Source: a virus
Direction: 5' to 3' (one strand)
Length of the DNA stretch: 22,765 bases
IMG/VR virus record: IMGVR_UViG_3300032081_000319
Coordinates: 1 to 22,765 of that record
In this document: in pieces, positions 1 to 7,929 of the stretch
Layout: the number at the start of each line of letters is the position of its first letter
How positions within the stretch are numbered: the first letter of the stretch is position 1
The notes under the pieces: generated by a model
What the model was told of the DNA's origin: nothing
Database searches by the model: none
The model's input: only the letters and a program-made list of their open reading frames with translations
Translations under genes and position numbers: made by a program

Positions 1-1061
1 ACCAAGAAGAAATACTTGCTACTATCCTTGCTTCTGTAGGTGGAGGACAAGTTATTATTGAGAGCACCCCTAATGAAATGGGAGATAAGTTCCACGAACT
101 TGTTATGGAAACGATAGAGACCAATGGTGAGAATGGTTGGCACTTATGTTTCTTTCCTTGGGACGTTCACGAAGACTACTACATTGAGCCTCAACCTACC
201 TTTAGAATAAGAGACACAGAGAACATTCTATTAGAAGAGAACGGTTGGTCTGTAGGTCAGATAGCTTGGAGAAGAAAGCAGATAGCAACCTTAGGTAAGG
301 AAAAGTTCTACAGAGAGTATCCCGCAAGTGTAGCTGAAGCATTTAGGTTTACAGGAAAGAACTATTTTTCTGGTGTTGCCTTGGATAGAATAAAACCTAT
401 CAAAGACACAACGAATAAGTATTCTGCTATTGGAGAACCTGTGTCTGGACTTGACTATGTTATCTCTGCTGATGTTGGTGCTGGCTTAGGGCAAGACTAT
501 TCTGTTGCCTGTGTTATGTCTGCTGCTACAAGACAGCCTGTTGCTTGGTGGTGGTGTAATGAAACCTCCCCTGCTAAGTTTGCTGAGAAACTATTTGACT
601 TGGGTTGTCTATGGAATATGGCTGAGCTTATTGTTGAGAGCAATAACACAGGACAGGTTGTTCTTTACAAACTAAAAGAAATGGGCTACACTCGTTGGCT
701 ATGGACCAATGATAAAGGCAAGCCATTCCTTACTACAAAGAGAACCAGACCTTTACTCTTTGAGGGACTTAGAGAAACATTAGACGACGGGTTATTGTTA
801 TCTTTACCTATGTCTGTCTTGGAAGAACTACGTTCTATTATCTATGTAAATAAGAAACCACAGCACCCACGTTCAGGTCACGACGATAAAGTTATGGCCT
901 TAGCTCTTGCTTGCTATGCTGTAAAGGAGTATCCCATAAAGGTCGTTCATAACCACAAAGAACATTTCTTTAACCAACTGAAAAGAAAGCGAAGAGCAAA
1001 AGAAGCAAATAGGAAGATACCTTGGAACATTAGGTCTGGGGATAAAAAAGGTTCTTATTAG
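1..1061 (+). CDS. terL: Terminase large subunit, 5' end missing
   Basis: This is the motor of DNA packaging: an ATPase plus nuclease that docks on the portal, pumps DNA into the prohead and cuts it. The frame is open from base 3, so the ATG at 78 is internal and the gene begins before the window. Directly before that ATG the frame reads IIESTPNEMGDKFHEL, the typical motif following the Walker B region. Numbering from the ATG at 78, YPASVAEAFRFTG (81-93) is the usual linker motif. The RNase-H-like nuclease carries its acidic residues in SADVGAGLGQD (D132), ELIVESNN (E187) and SGHDDKVMALA (D269/D270). The tail is basic (about 290-310). The Walker A part is outside the window. The portal gene follows after 49 bases. 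Family identity is secure from the motifs; which terminase subgroup it belongs to is not. Confidence 0.95.
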   Translation, partial: QEEILATILASVGGGQVIIESTPNEMGDKFHELVMETIETNGENGWHLCFFPWDVHEDYYIEPQPTFRIRDTENILLEENGWSVGQIAWRRKQIATLGKEKFYREYPASVAEAFRFTGKNYFSGVALDRIKPIKDTTNKYSAIGEPVSGLDYVISADVGAGLGQDYSVACVMSAATRQPVAWWWCNETSPAKFAEKLFDLGCLWNMAELIVESNNTGQVVLYKLKEMGYTRWLWTNDKGKPFLTTKRTRPLLFEGLRETLDDGLLLSLPMSVLEELRSIIYVNKKPQHPRSGHDDKVMALALACYAVKEYPIKVVHNHKEHFFNQLKRKRRAKEANRKIPWNIRSGDKKGSY

Positions 1062-1077
1062 AGCATAACTCAAACTC

Positions 1078-1103
1078 ATTACTATTTATTATCACATTAG
1101 GAG
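1078..1103 (+). promoter_or_regulatory. Terminase-portal spacer with a repeated AT-rich word
   Basis: The 49-base gap before the portal holds CTATTTATT followed by TTATCACATTA (1089-1099) and the ribosome binding site AGGAG (1099-1103), 7 bases before the ATG. CTATTTATT recurs at 4738-4746, just after the scaffold stop, and TTATCACATTA recurs at 4850-4860, just before the capsid ribosome binding site. A shared regulatory element such as a promoter or RNA processing site is possible, but no clear sigma-70 -35/-10 pair is visible. Confidence 0.25.
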
Positions 1104-1110
1104 CACATAA

Positions 1111-2730
1111 ATGAAAGCACAAGACATAGCAGAACTCTATCACCAACACAAAGAATATTGGGATAGACAAAGACCGGAACTGGAAAGATACAAGTCTGCT
1201 TACGAAACAAAGTTCTGGCAGAACCAATACTACGGTATGAACGATAACCAAATGATAAACGTCCAAACAAGTGATGCTTATGGTTACATAGAAAGTTTCA
1301 TTGCTTCCCTCTTTGCAAAGAACCCTGCGGTTATTGTAAAGCGTGGACTTCGCAATAGAGGAGACAAGGATAAGGCACAAGCTGTTGCTAACGACTTCTT
1401 GTTGCGTGCTCGTAATGAGATAGAGAACGTAGCACGAATGGCTCTTATCTATCCTATGGCTTTCTTTAAGCTTGTCCCTGACGACAACCAAGAAGAGCTT
1501 TACGATAAGGTCTATCCTGTTGCTGTTGCTCCTTGGCAAGTTATCATTGATAGAGAAAGTCCTCGTTGGGATAAGTCTCGTTATGTGGCGCATTGCTACT
1601 ACCTTCCCTTAAGTGAAGCACGAGAGAAGTTTGGTAATAAAACTTTTAACCCAACAAGCAAAGACGAATACTTTAACGCTGACCCACAAGACGAACCTGA
1701 TGGTTATGGTGAAGACAAAGAGTATGTTGAGATAGTTGAGTTCTATGACTTGGTGAATGACGAACTTATCTTTTACTGTCCTCAGCACGGTCAAGGTAAT
1801 AACATTTTAGAAAGAACAAAGTTCATTCCATTCCGTAATGTAAACAATAAACCTTCTGTGCCTATCATTCCTCTTTACTTTAATAAGATACCTGACTGTC
1901 CTCTTGATGGTTATTCAGCTATGCGTCGTGTTTACGACCAACTCTACGAGATAAACATTATCCGTAGCTTCCAAGCTAACTCTGTCCGTAAGGCTTCTCG
2001 TCAGTATCTTGTAAAGGCAGGACTATTAGACGAAGAGGATATGGCTAAACTAACAGCAGGCATTGACGGACTATTCATTGAGGTTGATGATGAAGACTTA
2101 GCTGGTGCTATCCGTGCGGTTCCACAAAACCCTACACCACCTGAGTTGGAAGCTTACTACAATATGGTCCAGAACGATAAAGACAAAGGCTCATTGCTTG
2201 CTCCCTTTACTCGTGGTGAAGCACTTAAAGCAACAGCCAGTGAGATAGTTGCCTTGGCTTCCTACTCTGCTACAGAGCTTGGACGAATGGCTCGTGAAAG
2301 AGACGGAGCAATAGAAGTGTTAGCTCACACCTACCTGAATATGGTCTCAACCTTTATTGATAATGATAACATTATTTATTTACAGAACTCACTACAGAAT
2401 GTAAGTGAAGATGACCTGAAGGGAGACTTTGATATCTTCGCACAAGACCAAGCCTCAACACCTATCAGCGAGCAGGTAAAGCAAAACCAACTGCTTATGA
2501 ATATTCCTACACTCGTTCAGTTAGGAGTTCAGCCTGATAAGATATTAGAACAAGTTGTTCGTAGTCTTGGCTTACCAGAAGACTTCTTAGAGAAGGCACC
2601 AGTGCCCCAACAAGAGCCGCAAAATGTTTCACGGGGCATTGAGCCACAGGTTGGAACAACAGAGCAGGCTATCCAAGCAGGAGCACCTAAGAACATAAGA
2701 CCGTTCTTACCAACTGAGGGGATAGGATAA
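1111..2730 (+). CDS. Portal protein
   Basis: At 539 residues this has the usual size of a podovirus portal, the dodecameric ring at one capsid vertex through which DNA enters and leaves and on which the terminase and tail dock. It follows terminase directly and precedes the scaffold and capsid genes, the standard order. Features consistent with the family are an N-terminal helical part with the conserved-looking stretch DAYGYIESFIASLFAKNPAV (about 50-69), a central mixed region, and a long helical part around 270-300 (YSAMRRVYDQLYEINIIRSF). Next come an acidic IEVDDEDLAGAIR segment (about 323-335) and ATASEIVALASYSATELGRM (about 375-394). The C-terminus is Gln/Pro-rich. The start is supported by AGGAG 7 bases upstream. 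The stop shares its last base with the next ATG. The call rests on position, length and overall character rather than one catalytic motif. Confidence 0.88.
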   Translation: MKAQDIAELYHQHKEYWDRQRPELERYKSAYETKFWQNQYYGMNDNQMINVQTSDAYGYIESFIASLFAKNPAVIVKRGLRNRGDKDKAQAVANDFLLRARNEIENVARMALIYPMAFFKLVPDDNQEELYDKVYPVAVAPWQVIIDRESPRWDKSRYVAHCYYLPLSEAREKFGNKTFNPTSKDEYFNADPQDEPDGYGEDKEYVEIVEFYDLVNDELIFYCPQHGQGNNILERTKFIPFRNVNNKPSVPIIPLYFNKIPDCPLDGYSAMRRVYDQLYEINIIRSFQANSVRKASRQYLVKAGLLDEEDMAKLTAGIDGLFIEVDDEDLAGAIRAVPQNPTPPELEAYYNMVQNDKDKGSLLAPFTRGEALKATASEIVALASYSATELGRMARERDGAIEVLAHTYLNMVSTFIDNDNIIYLQNSLQNVSEDDLKGDFDIFAQDQASTPISEQVKQNQLLMNIPTLVQLGVQPDKILEQVVRSLGLPEDFLEKAPVPQQEPQNVSRGIEPQVGTTEQAIQAGAPKNIRPFLPTEGIG

Positions 2731-3269
2731 TGGGTTTCTTTAAAATGAAATGTGGAGACTGTGATGAAACCTTTGAGGTTTTCCAACGCTGGGTTATTGA
2801 CAAAGAAACCAGAGAGACAGTCCATAACTTTGAGTTAGACGATATCTATTGCGGACACGAAGAATGTTTCTATGAAGACTACAAAAGAGTAGACGATAAG
2901 TTTATTGGCTGTGGTTCTAATAACACCTTCCGTGTTTTACAAGGTGGTTCATTCTCTATCTCTTCCAAAGGACTGAACGGAGACCACCAAGGTTTCTACT
3001 CACCAGACTTAGGAAAACACTTTAACAACCAGTTTGAGGCGTGTGAGTATGCCGAAGCAAATGGTTTTAAACGCTTGTCGCAAGTAAACATTGATGACGT
3101 TATGCAACGACGAGTAGACTTAGACGCACAAGACAGCGCTGACCTCAAGGCTATTCAGTCTATGGAAGCTGCCGGTGTAGATAAAGCAGAAGCCTATGGT
3201 AAGGTCTTCTCAACAAAAGAACTCAAGAAACGAGGACTATTAGACAACAGCATTAAAGGAGACGAGTAA
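2730..3269 (+). CDS. Zinc-ribbon protein of the head-gene cluster
   Basis: This is a 179-residue protein of unknown role. The first 61 residues hold cysteines spaced as a zinc ribbon: C8-x2-C11, C41-x4-C46 with His43 between them, and C61. The next segment (about 68-113) contains RVLQGGSFSI and GFYSPDLGKHF, a pattern I associate with FmdB-like zinc-ribbon proteins found in phage head-gene clusters. The C-terminal 60 residues are charged and helical. Its ATG overlaps the portal stop by one base (TAATG), and its own stop overlaps the next ATG in the same way, implying translational coupling. Because it sits between portal and scaffold, a role in head assembly is a reasonable inference, but a regulatory or host-directed function cannot be excluded. 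Confidence 0.65.
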   Translation: MGFFKMKCGDCDETFEVFQRWVIDKETRETVHNFELDDIYCGHEECFYEDYKRVDDKFIGCGSNNTFRVLQGGSFSISSKGLNGDHQGFYSPDLGKHFNNQFEACEYAEANGFKRLSQVNIDDVMQRRVDLDAQDSADLKAIQSMEAAGVDKAEAYGKVFSTKELKKRGLLDNSIKGDE

Positions 3270-3811
3270 TGGCTATTAGAGAAAACAAACAAATGGAAAT
3301 GGATGTCTTAGAAGTAGACACCACTCCACCAACAGACGAAAGTGTGTTACAAGAAAAGGTAGAGCAAGAAGAGCAAGCCTTTGATAAAATGGTAGAAGCT
3401 GTTTCACCGGAAGGTGAGTATAGCGAGGGAGCCATAGAAACTATCACTACAAGCATTAACGATGTCTTGTCTTTATTCGGTCCTATGGCCGAGCCTATTG
3501 TTGCGGGAGAGAGTGAAGGCTTTCTACCAGCTTCTATTACGGCGGCTATCTCTATGATAAGTCTTGCCGCACAGGATGCTGGAATGGAAGAGTTTGCTAT
3601 TGACCCAACAACCCTAACAAACGACAGAGCCTTGATAGAGGCTGCGGGCAAACTAAATGCCTTAGCGTCAAACCAAAACTTTGGAATGTTTCTAAAAACC
3701 TCACCGCAAAGTGTAGGCATAGAAGTAGCACAAGCAGAACCTGCTATGGCTTCTCCAGCAATGGGACAAGAAGAAGTTGATGTTGACGCACTGTTCGCTT
3801 CCAGAATGTAA
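3269..3811 (+). CDS. Acidic hypothetical protein between portal and scaffold
   Basis: This 180-residue acidic, mostly helical protein is not one I recognise. It opens with a Glu-rich stretch (about 20-45, QEKVEQEEQAFDKMVEAV) likely to form a helix. A more hydrophobic helical core follows (about 60-140, with INDVLSLFGPMAEPIVAG and ITAAISMISLAAQDAGM), then a flexible Ala/Glu tail ending in VDVDALFASRM. Start and stop are set by a TAATG overlap upstream and by AGGAG at its stop serving the scaffold gene 11 bases on. Such proteins next to scaffolds are often head-assembly accessory factors, and a short C-terminal peptide could be a docking motif. Both points are inference. Confidence 0.6.
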   Translation: MAIRENKQMEMDVLEVDTTPPTDESVLQEKVEQEEQAFDKMVEAVSPEGEYSEGAIETITTSINDVLSLFGPMAEPIVAGESEGFLPASITAAISMISLAAQDAGMEEFAIDPTTLTNDRALIEAAGKLNALASNQNFGMFLKTSPQSVGIEVAQAEPAMASPAMGQEEVDVDALFASRM

Positions 3812-3822
3812 GGAGATACTAA

Positions 3823-4737
3823 ATGGAAAACCAAACAACAGCGACTGGTCCCGCTACAACAGAGACCAATACCAAAGTTGCAGGAGTAAACGTACATGAC
3901 ACCCAAAGCCACCGCACCCACGCTTACGACGCCTTGGCGGCAGCCAAAGCCGACATTGCCCGTGGAAAAGCCGAAGCCGAAAGCGCCCAAGCAGCCCAAA
4001 CAACCGAAGGCTCCCAAGCCGAAGCAACCGGACAAACCGACACGTCGTCCGTTAGTTCCTCGCTTTTGGAAGCTAATGTTGAGAGTGAACTTCTCAACTC
4101 TTCTCACAAAGGAGTTAACTGGAATGACACTGTTGCGGGACTACCCGAAGACGCTCAAAAGCTGATAGGCAACTTGCGTGCTGACTACACAAAGAAGACA
4201 CAAGAGTTGGCGGCACAACGTAAAGCATTAGAGAGTGAGCGTCAAGCTTTACTTAACAGCGACTTTACAAAGACTTTGGATGAAACCTTAGCAAAAGACA
4301 CAGGGGAGTTTGACCCGTTCTCTAACGAGAGCGTCCAGAACCGAATAGAGCAAGAAGTAGCTATGCGAATGAAAGCAATGTTAGAACCATTACAGACTGA
4401 GTATGAGCTACAACAAAGACAAATGTCTTTACAAAACTTTAAAGACCAACACCCAGACCTTACAACTTACAAGACAGACATTGCTAAGTTGTTGATAGAA
4501 GATAACTCTCTATCGTTGGAGCGAGCCTACTACATTGTAAAGGGCAAAGCAAAGACCGAGGAAGCCAGTAGAGCAAGTGAAGAACTTGCTTCTTACAAGC
4601 AGGCTGCTCGTGAGTATGGACTGAAAGTTGGTGGTGGCCGTCAGGTTACTATGCAGAAACGCATTCCCGAAAATGTAAAAGCTAAAGGCGCCTATGCTGT
4701 TTATCAGTGGGTCGCCGCACAAAAGGCAAATAAATAA
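3823..4737 (+). CDS. Capsid scaffold protein
   Basis: Scaffolds template prohead assembly and leave before DNA fills the shell. This 304-residue protein lies immediately upstream of the major capsid gene. It has the expected make-up: a low-complexity Ala/Gln/Glu/Thr-rich N-terminal third (about 1-85), then VNWNDTVAGLPEDAQKLIGN (about 99-118) leading into a long charged helix with ADYTKKTQELAAQRKALESE. A second helical part (about 180-280) follows, and the C-terminus is basic (GRQVTMQKRIPENVKAKGAY). AGGAG at 3811-3815 gives a 7-base spacing to the ATG. About 3896-4060 the codon use changes sharply to GCC, ACC and TCC, unlike the flanking GCT/GCA-rich code. No protease motif was seen. Confidence 0.82.
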   Translation: MENQTTATGPATTETNTKVAGVNVHDTQSHRTHAYDALAAAKADIARGKAEAESAQAAQTTEGSQAEATGQTDTSSVSSSLLEANVESELLNSSHKGVNWNDTVAGLPEDAQKLIGNLRADYTKKTQELAAQRKALESERQALLNSDFTKTLDETLAKDTGEFDPFSNESVQNRIEQEVAMRMKAMLEPLQTEYELQQRQMSLQNFKDQHPDLTTYKTDIAKLLIEDNSLSLERAYYIVKGKAKTEEASRASEELASYKQAAREYGLKVGGGRQVTMQKRIPENVKAKGAYAVYQWVAAQKANK

Positions 4738-4878
4738 CTATTTATTTACAACAATAGCCCCCCTCCTTCTGGTTGAGTTGGGATAAGGCTTTTTTGGACC
4801 TCAGCAATGAGATAACCTCTAAGACCGAAAAAACAAATACAAGCCGTATTTATCACATTAACTAAAGGAGAAAAAATA
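4738..4878 (+). promoter_or_regulatory. Untranslated leader upstream of the major capsid gene
   Basis: This is the longest gene-free stretch in the window (141 bases). It contains CTATTTATT (4738-4746, also seen before the portal), a C-rich run, a possible weak terminator (4756-4795), a 4-bp hairpin CTCA-GCAA-TGAG with a GNRA-type loop (4800-4811), TTATCACATTA (4850-4860, also before the portal) and the strong ribosome binding site AAGGAG (4865-4870), 8 bases before the capsid ATG. Capsid genes are usually the most expressed, so a dedicated promoter or a stabilising or processing site here is plausible. No convincing sigma-70 promoter was found. Confidence 0.35.
4756..4795 (+). terminator. 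Weak candidate terminator before capsid gene
   Basis: AGCC (4756-4759) can pair with GGCT (4787-4790), and the following CCC with GGG, across an asymmetric internal loop. A run of six T (4790-4795) comes directly after the stem. The stem is imperfect, so this is a tentative call. Confidence 0.3.
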
Positions 4879-5904
4879 ATGGCTATTTCTAATGATATTC
4901 TCTCCTCAACACTTCGCATTCTAAAGGACCAAGAGGTAGACAACCTCTACAAAGCGGTTCCACTTTTAGATAACATTCGTGCGATGGGTGGTGTTGAGGA
5001 GTATGACGGAGGTCAAAAGGTCAATGTACCAATGATACTCGCAGAACACTCTACTATTACCCAACTTTCTACCGGTTATGAGCCTGTCTCATTGTCGGCT
5101 GCTGATGCCTTGCGTCAAGCAGAGTTTAACTGGTGCGACTATGTTGCTCCTATTATTATCACCAAGAAGGAAGAACTTTCTAACAAAGGTGAGCGTGCTA
5201 TTATCTCTATCGCAGAAGCACGAATGAAGTCTGTTATGGGCCTCATTAAGCGTGAGACTGAAAAGCAGATACTTCGTGGCGACAGTTCTATCTTGAGTGA
5301 GTTGCTTACTCTTAACGGACACTCTGCCGGTATCGGTTCCGCTACTGGTTTCTTGGAAGATGCTGCTTTTGGAGCACAGACAAATGTTGTCGGTGGTCTT
5401 TCTAAAGCTGCTTTCTCTAACGACCTACAGAACCAACGAGTAAATGGTTTGGACTTAACAGCAGGTAACGAAAACATTGTTGAGAAGTTGACTGACCTTT
5501 ACATTGAGGCTCAAATGCGAACACCAGACGGTTCAGCACCTAACCTTATTATGTGCTCTCCTGCTCTTTACCGTGCTTACAAAGCTCAACTCTTTAACCA
5601 AGAACGTTTCATTGACGAGCAAGTGCTTGACGGTGGAAAGCTTGCTTTGAGTTTTAACGGTGCTAAGATGTATGCTACACCATTTATGGATAGCACTCTT
5701 GCTGGTGCTGCTAACGACATTAACGCTTATGTTCTTAACACTAAGTTTATGAAGTTGATGTTTGACCGCGACGCTAACTTTGAGATGAGTGACTTTATTG
5801 ACGCTACTGGTTATGCTTCTCGCTACGCTTACTTAACAGTTCGCGCACAGATGGCGTTCTCACACTTGGCTTCACAAGGACTTGCTTCAGGAGGAAACAA
5901 CTAA
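4879..5904 (+). CDS. Major capsid protein
   Basis: This 341-residue protein follows the scaffold and has the length and character of an HK97-fold phage coat protein, which builds the icosahedral shell. The N-terminal part has a helix with SNDILSSTLRILKDQEVDNL and a strand region with DGGQKVNVPMILAEHSTI. The middle carries a long spine-helix-like stretch, about residues 100-135 (KEELSNKGERAIISIAEARM and on). Later segments APNLIMCSPALYRAYKAQ (about 216-233), FNGAKMYATPFMD and a C-terminal SRYAYLTVRAQMAFSHLAS fit the peripheral and axial domains. AAGGAG lies 8 bases upstream, the strongest ribosome binding site in the window, after a 141-base leader. The stop shares a base with the next start. 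There is no visible pro-domain or fused decoration domain. Fold assignment is by context and pattern, not alignment. Confidence 0.87.
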   Translation: MAISNDILSSTLRILKDQEVDNLYKAVPLLDNIRAMGGVEEYDGGQKVNVPMILAEHSTITQLSTGYEPVSLSAADALRQAEFNWCDYVAPIIITKKEELSNKGERAIISIAEARMKSVMGLIKRETEKQILRGDSSILSELLTLNGHSAGIGSATGFLEDAAFGAQTNVVGGLSKAAFSNDLQNQRVNGLDLTAGNENIVEKLTDLYIEAQMRTPDGSAPNLIMCSPALYRAYKAQLFNQERFIDEQVLDGGKLALSFNGAKMYATPFMDSTLAGAANDINAYVLNTKFMKLMFDRDANFEMSDFIDATGYASRYAYLTVRAQMAFSHLASQGLASGGNN

Positions 5905-6455
5905 TGAGTACAACTTCATACATTAACCGCATTTTTGGACGAGATGAAAGCGGAGTAAACGAGGCCACTGTAACAGCCTCGGCTCGTCGTAAAGTAGAAA
6001 CATTCGTAGCTGGTGCTGCTATTGCTGTGGGCGACTTTGTTGCTCTCAACTTTGCTGAAACCCACGACGGAGAAAAAGGGCTTGTAGTCAAGAAAGCAGA
6101 CATTGCTGACACAGACATTATCTGTGTTGTTGGTGTTGCTATTGAGGCTGCTACCACTGATGAGACTTCCTCTGATGGTGGAACTACCAACGACCGAACT
6201 AAACTTATTAAAGTTGTAGTTGCTGGTTTGGTAGACCAAGCTAATGTAAGCGGCTCTACAGCCAAAGGTGACCGACTTGTAGTTGGTGGAACCGCTGGCC
6301 GTGCTGACGTTGCTACCTCTTTCCGAACCGACCTCGGTGATGGAACAGGAGTAACAACTGGCACTGTAGCTCAACAGCAACAGATAGTAGCTATCGCTTG
6401 TGAAGCGGACGCTGCTAACAAAGCTCTTGTTTACGTTTTTCCACAGACACCATAA
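5904..6455 (+). CDS. Probable head decoration or cement protein
   Basis: This 183-residue, Ala/Gly/Thr/Val-rich protein is predicted to be mostly beta. It starts on the last base of the capsid stop (TAATG), with AGGAGG at 5889-5894 nine bases upstream, so it should be made in large amounts alongside the capsid protein. Segments such as FVAGAAIAVGDFVALNFAET and TKLIKVVVAGLVDQANVSG alternate glycine turns with strands. These resemble small beta-barrel decoration proteins (DUF2190-like) that bind the outside of HK97-type shells. The gene is followed by two hairpins, which suggests that a capsid-decoration transcript ends here. A minor capsid or tail-tube role is the alternative. Confidence 0.6.
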   Translation: MSTTSYINRIFGRDESGVNEATVTASARRKVETFVAGAAIAVGDFVALNFAETHDGEKGLVVKKADIADTDIICVVGVAIEAATTDETSSDGGTTNDRTKLIKVVVAGLVDQANVSGSTAKGDRLVVGGTAGRADVATSFRTDLGDGTGVTTGTVAQQQQIVAIACEADAANKALVYVFPQTP

Positions 6456-6467
6456 TAGTTTCTATTT

Positions 6468-6482
6468 GCCTATTTTTTAGGC
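6468..6482 (+). terminator. Small hairpin with T-rich loop
   Basis: GCCTA (6468-6472) and TAGGC (6478-6482) form a perfect 5-bp stem around a loop of five T. It lies 13 bases after the decoration gene stop and 7 bases before a stronger hairpin. It may aid termination or protect the 3' end of the capsid transcript. Confidence 0.4.
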
Positions 6483-6489
6483 TCTAAAT

Positions 6490-6513
6490 GAGGGGGGGCA
6501 CCTGTCCCCCCTC
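6490..6513 (+). terminator. Strong GC hairpin after the capsid-decoration pair
   Basis: GAGGGGGG (6490-6497) pairs perfectly with CCCCCCTC (6506-6513) around an 8-base loop, giving an 8-bp GC-rich stem. The downstream side is only mildly T-rich (TGTTTCATT), so termination may be partial, letting some transcript run into the tail genes. The next ribosome binding site begins 15 bases later. Confidence 0.6.
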
Positions 6514-6538
6514 TGTTTCATTACAACGGAGAATAACA

Positions 6539-7927
6539 ATGAACCTCGGCCAAATAAGAGCATATTGTAATAACATTTTAGACTACTCACCAAACGTACA
6601 AACCTACATTGATGAAGTCAACGAAGTTATCAACGAAGTCTATCTTACCCACTTCCAAGATAGAGTTTGGGAGTACGCACAGAAGGAAGTAAAACTACAC
6701 CTCTATGCTGATGTTACTGGTTCTTATGAAGGACAAGCCAATGGTTTGTTTAGACACGGCACAGGTTTACAAGAAGGTTGGGTAGGACACGGACACATTG
6801 CCGAAGTTATCTCAACAGTCACAACACCAAGCAACACATTGATAGAGGCAGGACAAGAATACTTTGTCTCTTACAGAGAAGATAGCGGAGGACGAACAGA
6901 AGTTTCATTAGAAGTTTTAGGACGCCAAGGCTACGGACAGTACTCTACTGCTGAAAAGAAAGTAATAGAAGCTATCCAACTACAACTAAAGTTTAAACAA
7001 CGACACATAGTTATGCCCCAAGACTGCATAGAAGTTCTTGGAGTAGGGTTAAGAAATAGACAGTCAGGCATTCGCTCACCGTTCTATGTTCTGCCAAAGT
7101 ATATGGACGAGCATATGGCTCTGGACTTAGACCTTGTTGCTATCCCTACTGATGTTATCATAACACAACCGGTAAGCATTCAGCAACCACACACACCACC
7201 AAGCATAAGCGTTATCTCTACAAGAGCCAACACAGTTCCAGCAACTGGAGACTACGAGATAGCTTACACATTAGTTCACAGAGCACAGACAGATAGTGCT
7301 ACTTCTATTGTAGAGTTAGAGAGTGCCCCTGTTTATTCTGCTGGTTCATTTGCTCTTACAGCAGGAACAAGCGTTGAGGCTTCAGGGTTATCAATAACAG
7401 ACACAAGTCCACAGACTGTGTTTAACGATGCTCGTAAGTATGTCTACATAAAAGGACCAGACAGCGAACATTTCTACAGAGCAGCAGACCTATCAGGTGC
7501 TGAGGAACAGTCTACCTTTAACAACACCGACGGGCTACTCATTGAGCCAAGCTCATTCATTAGTGCTGCTAAGCTTCCAGAGCACGGTGGGACTTATGCT
7601 ACAATAAGACTTTACCCAAGACAGGACGCAGACTACGAAGCAAACTTTCGTTATCACTTCCGTCCTGCTATTATGAGAGACGACACAGACACACCGCAAA
7701 TGCCTGCTGACGCACACCTTTACCTTGCTTACCGCTCTTGTGAAGAGTTGTTTATGAAGCACGGTAACACAGTCCAAGCACAGGCTTACAAAGCAAAAGC
7801 AGATAAAGAGTTGCTGAACTTGGAGAACCGCTACTTGACTACTAAAGCAGCCACGCACATTAAAGGTCCTTACAAGGTTTCGTCCGCCTTTATGGGGAGA
7901 CCGCAAATAACTATCACGAGGCGATAA
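6539..7927 (+). CDS. Head-to-tail adaptor or tail protein
   Basis: The likely product is 462 residues from the ATG at 6539, supported by GGAGA 6 bases upstream. The upstream ATG at 6488 lies at the edge of the hairpin, has no ribosome binding site and would translate through the stem, so it is rejected. The N-terminus is helical (IRAYCNNILDYSPNVQTYID, from residue 5), as in adaptors that bind the portal. A middle part (about 219-300) with ISVISTRANTVPATGDYEIA looks like an inserted immunoglobulin-like or fibronectin-like domain. The C-terminal part (about 344-440), with ATIRLYPRQDADYEANFRYH and DAHLYLAYRSCEELFMKHGN, ends in a helix. In podoviruses a gene of this kind sits just before the tail nozzle, as here, so a gp11/gp4-like adaptor role is inferred. 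The sequence itself is not one I recognise with certainty. Confidence 0.6.
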   Translation: MNLGQIRAYCNNILDYSPNVQTYIDEVNEVINEVYLTHFQDRVWEYAQKEVKLHLYADVTGSYEGQANGLFRHGTGLQEGWVGHGHIAEVISTVTTPSNTLIEAGQEYFVSYREDSGGRTEVSLEVLGRQGYGQYSTAEKKVIEAIQLQLKFKQRHIVMPQDCIEVLGVGLRNRQSGIRSPFYVLPKYMDEHMALDLDLVAIPTDVIITQPVSIQQPHTPPSISVISTRANTVPATGDYEIAYTLVHRAQTDSATSIVELESAPVYSAGSFALTAGTSVEASGLSITDTSPQTVFNDARKYVYIKGPDSEHFYRAADLSGAEEQSTFNNTDGLLIEPSSFISAAKLPEHGGTYATIRLYPRQDADYEANFRYHFRPAIMRDDTDTPQMPADAHLYLAYRSCEELFMKHGNTVQAQAYKAKADKELLNLENRYLTTKAATHIKGPYKVSSAFMGRPQITITRR

Positions 7928-7929
7928 GA

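Noticed and set aside
78-1061. ATG at 78 as the terminase start
   Set aside because: The same frame is open back to base 3 and encodes the conserved IIESTPN motif just before this ATG, so the gene starts outside the window.
3253-4107. 284-codon open frame on the minus strand
   Set aside because: It runs antisense to two well-supported genes, has skewed Gly/Cys/Ser composition typical of an antisense shadow, and has no ribosome binding site.
4794-4854. Sigma-70 promoter before the capsid gene (TTGGAC as -35)
   Set aside because: No matching -10 element lies at 16-18 bases; the AT-rich TATTTAT is too far away.
5804-6364. 186-codon minus-strand frame across the capsid-decoration junction
   Set aside because: Low-complexity Ser/Thr/Pro/Val product antisense to two strong genes; all real genes here run on the + strand.
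6488-6538. Upstream ATG adding 17 residues to the adaptor gene
   Set aside because: It has no ribosome binding site, and its first codons run through the 8-bp hairpin; the ATG at 6539 has GGAGA at good spacing.
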